This document shows positions 1 through 5,767 of a stretch of 5,982 nucleotides of DNA, one piece after another. Within the stretch, counting starts at the first letter, position 1; each line of letters begins with the position of its first letter. Origin of the DNA: Holosporales bacterium (GTDB lineage: Bacteria; Pseudomonadota; Alphaproteobacteria; BNTO01); NCBI GenBank assembly GCA_031290075.1, contig JAITOG010000009.1, positions 1 to 5,982 on the forward strand, in the 5' to 3' direction. Both the position numbers and the translations under genes were made by a program. Under the pieces are notes generated by a model. It made no database searches. It was not told the DNA's origin and saw only the letters and a list, made by a program, of their open reading frames with translations.

Positions 1-129
1 AATTAAGTTAATATAAAACAACTTTATCAAAAAAATAAAAGGCTTGTTTTCGACTATTAAAAAAAAATGCCCCTTGTAAACAGGGATTTATAAGAGATAT
101 TTTTATGCAGGGGTGTAAGACGTCAAATC

Positions 130-236
130 CGATGCTCGAAATCCTCATGGGGTTTGGGGGAAATCACAGATTCCCCCCAATTCCACTCATGTATTTATTA
201 TATTAATACACTCCTGTTCTGCGCTTCTGCGCTCCG
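130..236 (-). repeat. Palindromic repeat, RPE-like, decayed copy 1
   Basis: This stretch matches the repeat copies near 1294-1398 and 3213-3317. Shared blocks include the GATGCT/GAATCCTCATGG side, the G-run/C-run hairpin arms and the GTTCTGCGCTTC end (216-227). The hairpin pairs TTTGGGGGAAAT-like and ATTCCCCCCAA arms around 150-181. Relative to the other copies it has a one-base insertion in the GAATCC block and extra A/T bases between the hairpin and the GCGC end. Read in the frame that is open in the other two copies, it is broken. It therefore looks like a non-coding, decaying member of the family, oriented like the copy inside bioD. Membership is seen directly; assignment to RPEs is by resemblance. 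Confidence 0.85.
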
Positions 237-342
237 TTTTTCTTTTTAAACCCTCACTTAAAATATCCATGAAGACAGCTTCTTAGTTTTGTACAGTTAT
301 CAAAATATAGTTAACAAATAGTAAATAATTTTTTTAAAAAAG

Positions 343-351
343 TTATTCACA
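343..351 (+). promoter_or_regulatory. DnaA-box-like 9-mer, box 1
   Basis: TTATTCACA is an exact match to the general DnaA box pattern TTATNCACA. It has the same sequence and orientation as the boxes at 519-527 and 531-539. Binding is inferred. Confidence 0.5.
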
Positions 352-518
352 ATCTTTTAAAAAACGAAAACTTAAATCAAAGAAAAGCTCTTTATAATTA
401 ATAGTAAAAAGTAATGCTCAAAAAATGGCGGATTTTAGGGAGATGACGAGATAAGCGCACTTTTTTTAAAAAAATATTTTTTCTTATTATTTTTTTTAAT
501 ATGCAATCAAAAAAAAAG

Positions 519-539
519 TTATTCACAATTTTATTCACA
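519..539 (+). promoter_or_regulatory. Two tandem DnaA-box-like 9-mers beside an A/T block
   Basis: TTATTCACA occurs at 519-527 and again at 531-539 in the same direction, with starts 12 bp apart. Directly before them (461-518) is an almost pure A/T tract that would melt easily. Repeated same-orientation boxes next to an A/T block is the usual plan of a bacterial DnaA-dependent origin or a DnaA-regulated promoter. No dnaA, hemE, parA or rep gene is visible in the window to support an origin, so function is uncertain. One more exact copy of the 9-mer lies inside dksA (1088-1096) and may be coincidental. Confidence 0.5.
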
Positions 540-737
540 GCTTTTATTCTCCTGTAAATTAATATTTTTTTGTTCAGTAAAAACTATAAGTAACTATAAA
601 AATTTCAAAATTAATGAAAGAAACATATTCGAAAAATTTTAACTTCAAAAAATTATTTATTTCATTAATATTTATTGAAATTTAATTGAATATGTTTGAG
701 AAACGAAAAGACCTATAAATTTCATAAAGATATTGTC

Positions 738-751
738 TTTTTTTTTTTTTT
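738..751 (+). repeat. Homopolymer run of 14 T before dksA
   Basis: An uninterrupted T run lies about 47 bp before the dksA start codon. Runs of this length are prone to slippage in replication or sequencing. It may lie in the dksA leader or promoter; no effect can be shown from sequence. Confidence 0.8.
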
Positions 752-787
752 GTGCCGTAATTAATTGTTGCTTTTGTTTTGTTAAAT

Positions 788-793
788 AAGGAG
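788..793 (+). promoter_or_regulatory. Ribosome binding site of dksA
   Basis: AAGGAG lies five bases before the ATG at 799. It is a strong Shine-Dalgarno match and fixes the dksA start there. Confidence 0.85.
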
Positions 794-798
794 TCAAT

Positions 799-1269
799 AT
801 GCCACAGCTTAAAACTGTTGAAGAGAATAATACACTTGAAGAAGATATCTCTAAAATTGTTGTTCCTAATGATTACAAACCATCTAATCAAGAAAGATTT
901 ATGTGTAGTATGCAACGTGCATATTTCAGAAAAAAATTGCTTGAATGGAAAAAACAGCTTTACGATGAATTTCAAGAAACACTAAAACAAATGCCTGGAA
1001 CCCTTGTTGCTGCTGATTCTATAGACGTTGCTAGTAATGTTGTTAGCCAATCTATAGAGCTAAGGGCACGAGATAGAGAAAGAAAGCTTATTCACAAAAT
1101 AGATGAAGCCTTACAAAGGATAGAAGATGGTACTTATGGTTATTGTGAGGAAACAGGAGAGCCAATTTCTTTACGTCGCCTTGAAGCAAGGCCTATTGCC
1201 ACTTTGAGCATAGAAGCTCAGGAACGGCACGAAAGAAAGGAAGAAGAGTATTCTGAAGAAGTTTTGTAA
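799..1269 (+). CDS. dksA: RNA polymerase-binding transcription factor DksA
   Basis: The 156-residue protein has the DksA/TraR layout. DksA enters the RNA polymerase secondary channel and, with ppGpp where present, alters transcription initiation, especially at stable-RNA promoters. Residues 35-110 form the long coiled-coil region. Its tip carries D73-S-I-D76-V-A78, matching the functional DxxDxA tip motif. The following block ELRARDRERKLIHKI (87-101) and the RRLEARP motif (126-132) are family hallmarks. The zinc-finger positions read C116, T119, S137 and A140, so three of four cysteines are missing; from my knowledge this is usual in alphaproteobacterial DksA, which folds without zinc. The start is supported by AAGGAG at 788-793. 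The gene is transcribed toward the biotin operon, and repeat copy 2 follows its stop. Identification is confident; dependence on ppGpp here is unknown. Confidence 0.95.
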   Translation: MPQLKTVEENNTLEEDISKIVVPNDYKPSNQERFMCSMQRAYFRKKLLEWKKQLYDEFQETLKQMPGTLVAADSIDVASNVVSQSIELRARDRERKLIHKIDEALQRIEDGTYGYCEETGEPISLRRLEARPIATLSIEAQERHERKEEEYSEEVL

Positions 1270-1476
1270 CGCAATGTGCACTTCAATAGAATCAAAGCGC
1301 AGAACCGCAGTGTGTTAGATATACATGAGGGGCATTTGGGGAAATTACAGATTTCCCCCAAACTCCATGAGGATTCGAGCACCGAAGCGACGAACAAATT
1401 TGCAAAAGAAAATGAGTTACGAAGGAAGTCTATTCATATCCATCGGTAACTCCCAAAAAATCCCCTGCTCTCCTCA
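1270..1476 (+). repeat. Palindromic repeat, RPE-like, copy 2 (core 1294-1398)
   Basis: The core 1294-1398 aligns without gaps to the repeat inside bioD (reverse strand of 3213-3317), with 93 of 105 bases identical. The inner hairpin pairs TTTGGGGAAAT (1336-1346) with ATTTCCCCCAAA (1351-1362, one extra C). Outer CATGAG and CTCCATG arms flank it. Frame +1 from 1270 has 59 sense codons before TAA at 1447 and encodes a peptide alignable to the BioD insertion (for example KLHEDSSTEAT). That frame is the same as dksA, directly after its stop. The tail encoding RRKSIHIHR (1420-1446) resembles Rickettsia RPE1-type peptides as I remember them. The element fills nearly all of the dksA-bioA gap, so its hairpin could help end transcription from both sides. 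Outer limits are estimated. Confidence 0.85.
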
Positions 1477-2706
1477 CATGTTTTTGAAATTGGATACCAT
1501 TTTATACACATACATAAGCTCTTCTTTAGAAATACAATAAGGAGGAAGTAAATAAATAGTTGTTCCTAATGGTCTTACAATCACTCCATTCTTAAGTAAA
1601 TAAGCTTCTATTTTTTTTGCAATTTTGGGATTTTCCACATCAAATGCAGCAATTGTTCCAAGACTTCTTTTTTTATTGTATACATTATTTAATTTCAGTA
1701 ACATTTCATTATGTACTTTTGATATTTGTTTAATATTTTCTATTGTCTTTTTTTGTTGAAGAATTTCTATAGTTTTACAAGCAGCTGCACAAGCAAGTGG
1801 ATTTGCTGTGTATGAATGTCCATGAATAAATGCTTTTTTCCAATCATCAGAAAAAAATGTTTCATAAATTTTGTTTGTTGTTACAGTAAGGGCAAGAGGT
1901 AAAAACCCTCCAGTTATACCCTTTGCAAGGCAAACTATGTCTGGTTTTTCACTGGCTTGATCCATTGCAAACATTGTTCCTGTTCTATAAAATCCTGTAA
2001 AAATTTCATCAAAAATTACTAAAATTTCATATTTTCTAACTTCTTGAACTACTTTATCCAAAAATTCAGCACTGTAAATTCTCATACCTGCAGCCCCTTG
2101 AATTAAAGGCTCAATAATTAAAGCACAAACATTTTCATTATTTTCATATAAGAATTTTTGTAATTTTTCAATAGCAATAGCCTCATTTTCTTTGTTTTCT
2201 GGAAAATCTATAGAAAATGTCTGGAAGAAAAATTCAGAAAAAGTTGAATGATAATCTGATTGAACACCAGCAGCACTCATTGCCCCTAATGTATCACCAT
2301 GATACCCACCAGCTAAATTTATGTATATATTTCTCTTTTTATTCCCAGAATTGTAAAAATATTGATAAGCCATTTTAAGTGCAACCTCAACTGCTGTTGA
2401 GCCATCATCTGAAAAAAAGAAATATTCTAATTCTTGTGGTAATAATTTATATAATGATTCACACAGTTTTTCTGCAGGTTCATGAGTAAATTTTGCAAAA
2501 ATAACATGTTCAAGAAGTTGAGCTTGTTCATATATTGCATTTGCAATTTCTTTGTTTGCATGGCCTAAAATATTAACCCACCAGCTTGATATCATATCCA
2601 AATATTTTTTTCCCTGGTTATCGAACAAATAAACTTCACTTCCTTTAATAATTTTTAAAGATTCACCTGCAGTTTTTTCTTGTGTAAATGGATGCCAAAT
2701 TTTCAT
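1474..2706 (-). CDS. bioA: Adenosylmethionine-8-amino-7-oxononanoate aminotransferase (DAPA synthase)
   Basis: BioA is a cytoplasmic PLP enzyme that uses S-adenosylmethionine as amino donor to turn KAPA (8-amino-7-oxononanoate) into DAPA (7,8-diaminopelargonate). The 410-residue protein is a class III aminotransferase of normal length. It begins with WHPFTQ (4-9) and has the SSWWVN substrate-pocket motif (40-45). GGYHGDT (133-139) carries the tyrosine thought to favour SAM. FDEIFTGFYRTG (232-243) holds the PLP-ring Asp233. LAKGITGG (260-267) holds the Schiff-base Lys262. HGHSYTANPLACAAA (295-309) and VRPLG (377-381), with the carboxylate-binding Arg378, are also present, so the enzyme looks complete. 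The start overlaps the bioD stop in ATGA, with GAGG about seven bases upstream. It is last in the operon. Its final codons abut repeat copy 2, so the C-terminal tail may have been set by the insertion. Confidence 0.96.
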   Translation of the reverse strand: MKIWHPFTQEKTAGESLKIIKGSEVYLFDNQGKKYLDMISSWWVNILGHANKEIANAIYEQAQLLEHVIFAKFTHEPAEKLCESLYKLLPQELEYFFFSDDGSTAVEVALKMAYQYFYNSGNKKRNIYINLAGGYHGDTLGAMSAAGVQSDYHSTFSEFFFQTFSIDFPENKENEAIAIEKLQKFLYENNENVCALIIEPLIQGAAGMRIYSAEFLDKVVQEVRKYEILVIFDEIFTGFYRTGTMFAMDQASEKPDIVCLAKGITGGFLPLALTVTTNKIYETFFSDDWKKAFIHGHSYTANPLACAAACKTIEILQQKKTIENIKQISKVHNEMLLKLNNVYNKKRSLGTIAAFDVENPKIAKKIEAYLLKNGVIVRPLGTTIYLLPPYCISKEELMYVYKMVSNFKNM

Positions 2707-3497
2707 TGAAGCACCTCATAAATTTCTCTTGGAAGAGGGGTATTTGAAATTAGCTTAAAAAGATCTGGCATAATTGGCAAAATACTTAACACTTTTACTT
2801 TTGAAAATTTTTCAATTGTTTTAATTAAAAAATTCTCAACTTTACCAACTAAAACTATTCCTATTATTTGTATATTTTTTCTTTTTAATATTTCAACAGT
2901 CAAAAAAATATGATTCAAAAAACCAAGTTGTGATTTTGCGACAATTAAAACTTTTGAATTGGTTTGTTGAGCTAAATCAATCATTTGAAAATTTTCACAA
3001 ATTGGAACAAGTATTCCACCTGTTCCTTCTATTACTGTATTAGATTTTATATTTGAAATATTTTCTAAAACTTTATCTATATTGATTTTTATATTTTCAA
3101 GATTTGCTGCATTATATGGAGAAAGAGGAGCTTTTAAACAGTAAACTTCATCTATTATGGTAGTTTCAGGTGATAATAATTGTACAATTTTTTTATCAAT
3201 TTCTTCTGGTAATTTGTACGTTGCTTCGATGCTAGAATCCTCATGGAGTTTGGGGAAAATCTGTGATTCCCCCCAATGCCCCTCATATATATCTAATACA
3301 CTCCGGTTCTGCGCTTCGTATGCTCCTTCAAATTCCCTAGAAGAAATTTGTTTCGAAAGTTCCGAAAGAGACCTACTATCTTCTTCACAACCTGTTTGAA
3401 AAGGCTTCCAATAGCAAGCTTTTGTTTGCTGGCAAATCCAAGCAGAAACAATAGTTTTACCAACACCAGTATCTGTTCCAGTTACAAAAACATTCAT
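2703..3497 (-). CDS. bioD: Dethiobiotin synthetase with in-frame palindromic-repeat insertion
   Basis: BioD is a cytoplasmic ATP-dependent ligase that carboxylates DAPA and closes the ureido ring to form dethiobiotin. The P-loop GTDTGVGKT is at 7-15. KPFQTGCEED (31-40) holds the lysine of the substrate/phosphate region. YCLKAPLSPYNAA is at 119-131 and EGTGG (157-161) matches the conserved EGAGG. The protein has 264 residues; BioD is usually about 200-230. The excess is residues of about 42-102, which interrupt a stretch that would otherwise read DS-KIVQLLSPET, typical of the family after the TGxxxD segment. Removing it leaves about 203 residues. The insert core is repeat copy 3, about 46% G+C inside a much more AT-rich gene. 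The frame stays open and every visible catalytic motif lies outside the insert, so activity is plausible but unproven. The start is two bases after bioC; the stop overlaps bioA by 4 nt. Confidence 0.95.
   Translation of the reverse strand: MNVFVTGTDTGVGKTIVSAWICQQTKACYWKPFQTGCEEDSRSLSELSKQISSREFEGAYEAQNRSVLDIYEGHWGESQIFPKLHEDSSIEATYKLPEEIDKKIVQLLSPETTIIDEVYCLKAPLSPYNAANLENIKINIDKVLENISNIKSNTVIEGTGGILVPICENFQMIDLAQQTNSKVLIVAKSQLGFLNHIFLTVEILKRKNIQIIGIVLVGKVENFLIKTIEKFSKVKVLSILPIMPDLFKLISNTPLPREIYEVLQ
3192..3374 (-). repeat. Palindromic repeat, RPE-like, copy 3 inside bioD (core 3213-3317)
   Basis: The core matches copy 2 at 93 of 105 positions without gaps and is read in the same reading frame. 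Here it is translated as part of BioD, including EAQNRSVLDIYEGHWG (61-76) and KLHEDSSIEATYKLPEE (83-99). The hairpin pairs G-run and C-run arms at about 3250-3274. Outer limits of about 3192-3374 come from where the BioD family pattern breaks and resumes. A short GATA lies near both ends on the coding strand and could be a target duplication, but four bases in AT-rich DNA is weak evidence. The flanking FEG and SS-x-x-x-T-x-KLP residues recall Rickettsia RPE1 peptides from memory. Confidence 0.88.
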
Positions 3498-3499
3498 TT

Positions 3500-4231
3500 T
3501 TAATTAGACTTCTTTCCTTCTAAGATAACCAATGCTAAATTATAGTCTAAAAACATAAATCCTCTATAAGATTTTAATATAGAAACTATTTCATTTTTAC
3601 TTCCATCTTGCAAATCTGAATTGTACCCTCCAATATTTTTAAAATGTTTAGCTGCTTCAAAAGCACTTTTAAATCCAATCCTATATGATTTTCTATAAAA
3701 CTCTAATACATTGGATTGTTTTTCCAAATTTTTTAGAAAATTTTCTGAAAATATATATTTATAACCCCAAATATTTATATTATTTATTTTAAATAATTTT
3801 GCATAATCTTTAAAACTTTCTTCTGTAAGAATTGAAAAAGCCAAATATTTACATTTTGACAGCATTTTTTGCAAAAATGTTTTTAAATCATCAAACCATT
3901 GGAAAGCTAAATTGGAAATTATTAAATCATATTCATCAAAATCATAATTTTCAGCATTACATACTATGTATTCACAAGCTTTAAGCTCTTCTTTGCTTTT
4001 TGCAACATTTATCATGTTTTCTGAAATATCACACAATGTACATTTTGCAGTCTTGTAAAGTTTCTGTATTGCAAGTGTTGTAAAACCAGTTCCACATCCT
4101 ACATCTAAAATTGTTTTGGGTTTTTCTTTTATAGTATTTTTACATAGACTGGCAAGTAACATAGAAGAATCAAATTGAACAACAGCATTTTCATCATAAG
4201 TTTCTGCTGCTTTATCAAAATTGCTTTTCAT
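3500..4231 (-). CDS. bioC: Malonyl-[acyl-carrier protein] O-methyltransferase BioC
   Basis: BioC uses S-adenosylmethionine to methylate the free carboxyl of malonyl-ACP, so that the fatty-acid synthesis cycle can extend it to pimeloyl-ACP methyl ester. This 243-residue protein is close to the usual BioC length of about 250. It opens with FDKAAETYDENA (5-16), matching the N-terminal pattern of BioC. SAM motif I is ILDVGCGTGF (41-50), the acidic end of strand 2 is CDIS (67-70), and SNLAFQWFDD (106-115) is the BioC-type motif that separates it from generic methyltransferases. A conserved C-terminal segment, FKSAFEAAKHFKNIG, is also present. Its start lies 17 nt inside the end of bioF, and its stop is 2 nt before bioD, suggesting translational coupling. 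The Shine-Dalgarno is weak (GAGA). Motifs and operon position together make BioC secure. Confidence 0.93.
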   Translation of the reverse strand: MKSNFDKAAETYDENAVVQFDSSMLLASLCKNTIKEKPKTILDVGCGTGFTTLAIQKLYKTAKCTLCDISENMINVAKSKEELKACEYIVCNAENYDFDEYDLIISNLAFQWFDDLKTFLQKMLSKCKYLAFSILTEESFKDYAKLFKINNINIWGYKYIFSENFLKNLEKQSNVLEFYRKSYRIGFKSAFEAAKHFKNIGGYNSDLQDGSKNEIVSILKSYRGFMFLDYNLALVILEGKKSN

Positions 4232-5360
4232 TAATAATCTCTACTAATTTCTCTATATCCTCTGCTGTATGAGTTGCTGTAATGGCAATTCGTATACGTG
4301 GAGTTGGAGATGTTGGTTTTGTAATCCCTGAAACTTTTATACCATTTTGAAAACACTTATTCTTAATATTTTTCATAATTTCTTGTTTTTCACATAAAAT
4401 TGGTATTATATTTGTTTCATTCCCTATTACATCAAAATTTAAGCTTTTTAATTGTTTTCTTAAATTTTTTGCATTTAAAAACAAATTTTCTTTTGTTTTT
4501 GAAAGCAATTTGACTATCCCCCAAGCCTTCATTGCAGCCCCTATACAAAATGGAGAAAGCGCCGTTGAATATATAAAACTTCTACATTTTTGAAGTAAAT
4601 AATCTTTGATAAGATCAGAACAAGCAATATATGCTCCTGATGAACCAAGAGCTTTGCTGAAGGTTCCCATAATTATAGTTGTTTTAGGGTTTAATTGAAA
4701 ATTTGTTGAAAGACCATAACCATTTTCTCCATAAAGCCCCGTTGCATGGGCTTCATCAAGATATAATAAAGTATTAAATTTATTAGATAAGTCTGATAAA
4801 ACTTTAATATCTGCAATGTCTCCATCCATTCCAAAAACAGTTTCTGAAACAATAATAACTTTTTGAGAATTTAAATTTTTTAGTATGGATTCCAAATTAT
4901 TATAATCAAGATGTTCAAATCTTATTAATTTTGCACCACTAGCAAAAATTCCTTGATACATACTTGCATGATTTAATTTATCAAAAATTACAGTTGTTTC
5001 CCTGTCAGTTAAACATTCAAGCACTCCAGAATTTGCTTGAAATCCAGAGTTAAATATTAATGCTGTTTCTTTTTTTTTATCTTTAGCAATTATTTCTTCA
5101 AATTCTGTAAATATTGATTTATTTCCAGAAAGTAATCTAGACCCTGTACTACCAGCGCCATATTCTCTTGCAGTTTCAACACCAGCCTCAATTACATCTT
5201 TATTTTTTGAAAGCCCAAGATAATCATTACTTGAAAAATCTAAGTAATTTTCTTGAATTTTTTGCAATTGTCTATAATTAGACTCTTTTTTTACTTTAAT
5301 AAGAATTTTTTTGTATTTTTCTAACATAAAAGCTTGATCTTCCTGGATAATCCTCATCAT
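4215..5360 (-). CDS. bioF: 8-amino-7-oxononanoate synthase (KAPA synthase)
   Basis: BioF is a PLP enzyme of the alpha-oxoamine synthase family that condenses pimeloyl-ACP (or -CoA) with L-alanine to give KAPA and CO2. Family motifs run in order: FSSNDYLGL (42-50), GAGSTGSRLLSG (68-79), FNSGFQAN (103-110), LNHAS (129-133) with the PLP-stacking His131, and SETVFGMDGD (172-181). LDEAHATG (201-208) holds Asp202 and His205. FSKALGSSGAY (234-244) has the Schiff-base Lys236. RIRIAITATHT (355-365) closes the fold. The length of 381 is normal. The listed start is the most upstream ATG (5360), but its ribosome site is poor. An internal ATG at 5327 (residue 12) has AGGAAG upstream and matches where the family begins, so a 370-residue protein is equally possible. 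It is the first gene of the operon. Confidence 0.96.
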   Translation of the reverse strand: MMRIIQEDQAFMLEKYKKILIKVKKESNYRQLQKIQENYLDFSSNDYLGLSKNKDVIEAGVETAREYGAGSTGSRLLSGNKSIFTEFEEIIAKDKKKETALIFNSGFQANSGVLECLTDRETTVIFDKLNHASMYQGIFASGAKLIRFEHLDYNNLESILKNLNSQKVIIVSETVFGMDGDIADIKVLSDLSNKFNTLLYLDEAHATGLYGENGYGLSTNFQLNPKTTIIMGTFSKALGSSGAYIACSDLIKDYLLQKCRSFIYSTALSPFCIGAAMKAWGIVKLLSKTKENLFLNAKNLRKQLKSLNFDVIGNETNIIPILCEKQEIMKNIKNKCFQNGIKVSGITKPTSPTPRIRIAITATHTAEDIEKLVEIINEKQF

Positions 5361-5436
5361 TCTTTGTACTTCAAAAACTACAATTGCTCAATAACAAACT
5401 AATACCAAAACTCATAATTAACAATTCAGGTAATTT

Positions 5437-5469
5437 TCCACAACCTCATAATCTACAGGAGGTTAACAA
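5437..5469 (-). promoter_or_regulatory. Candidate BirA-type biotin operator upstream of bioF
   Basis: GGTTAACAA at 5461-5469 is an exact half-site of the BirA consensus TTGTNAACC-N14-16-GGTTNACAA. Fifteen bases before it lies TCCACAACC (5437-5445), which keeps AACC and the first T but not TGT. The site is about 77 bp upstream of the first bioF ATG, a sensible place for an operator. The left half is imperfect and the background is AT-rich. Many Rickettsiales BirA proteins lack the DNA-binding domain as far as I know, so this is a candidate only. Confidence 0.4.
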
Positions 5470-5497
5470 ACACGATCTGCCTGATTAAATAACTGTG

Positions 5498-5585
5498 TTC
5501 ACATTTAACTTTTCGGCCTTTGAAGGCTCTGCAGCGCAGAGGCCCAAAATTGTAAAAATCAATTAATGAACAGGGTTAATGTGAA
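5498..5585. repeat. Inverted-repeat element with a central hairpin
   Basis: TTCACATTTAAC (5498-5509) and GTTAATGTGAA (5575-5585) are inverted repeats differing by one base, spanning 88 bp. Between them is a perfect 6-bp stem, CTCTGC/GCAGAG (5527-5532/5536-5541), on a three-base loop. GGCC sits on each side of it (5515-5518 and 5541-5544). Nested symmetry of this kind suggests a small palindromic or MITE-like element different from the RPE-like family, or a structured leader. No second copy is in the window. Confidence 0.5.
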
Positions 5586-5651
5586 TCTTGGTATAAGAAG
5601 TAATTGGGAAAGATTCATACAACGCCTTTATCCTAACCTTTCAGTAAAATC

Positions 5652-5767
5652 CTAACGTACTATTCCATTATTGCCTGCTATAATGGCCCTCTTTAACTCT
5701 TCAAAAGCTGTACCCAAACCCCAAAAAATTGCGAATTCAACTTCTTGGGTTTCAGGGATTAGAAGCA
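5652..5767 (-). pseudogene. Possible displaced C-terminal fragment of the ankyrin gene
   Basis: On the minus strand, a stretch of 37 sense codons from 5765 down to the TAG at 5652-5654 encodes a protein-like sequence with an amphipathic helix, AFEELKRAIIAGNNGIVR. It overlaps the end of the ankyrin gene but is one base out of its frame. It has no ATG of its own; a TTG is available. The likely reading is that a small indel near 5760-5810 shifted the ankyrin gene off its original C-terminus. It could also be a chance open frame, as the stretch is short. Confidence 0.35.

Larger units (their letters stand above)
237..780. other. AT-rich non-coding region upstream of dksA
   Basis: No reading frame here looks like a gene. 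The stretch is dominated by A and T runs. The main structure is the DnaA-box-like cluster annotated separately, an almost pure A/T block at 461-520 with only about five G/C bases, and a 14-T run close to dksA. The dksA promoter must lie here, but no -35/-10 pair with normal spacing stands out; a TATAAA at 714-719 is the nearest candidate -10 and lacks a well-placed -35. The first 129 bases of the window are likewise AT-rich with no gene. Confidence 0.6.

Noticed and set aside
187..270. 27-codon minus-strand frame starting MDILSEGLKRK next to repeat copy 1
   Set aside because: It is too short and half of it is repeat sequence; it could be the relic of a gene end, but nothing proves translation.
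682..975. Open frame of 97 codons on the minus strand overlapping dksA
   Set aside because: It is low-complexity (runs of K, F, N) from AT-rich DNA and lies antisense to the securely identified dksA.
779..985. Plus-strand open frame overlapping the dksA start
   Set aside because: It is a shifted shadow of dksA; the ribosome binding site at 788-793 serves the ATG at 799, not this one.
1336..1362. Hairpin between dksA and bioA as an intrinsic terminator
   Set aside because: The stem is good but no U-run follows on either strand; it is explained as the core of the palindromic repeat, with termination only a possible side effect.
1325..1540. 71-codon plus-strand open frame over repeat copy 2 and the bioA end
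   Set aside because: It is out of the frame the repeat keeps open, runs antisense into bioA, and resembles no family.
3157..3399. 80-codon plus-strand open frame inside bioD
   Set aside because: It is antisense to bioD; its openness follows from the palindromic repeat and biased codons.
5361..5436. Sigma70 promoter for the biotin operon
   Set aside because: Several AT-rich hexamers exist, but no -35/-10 pair with 16-18 bp spacing scores convincingly.
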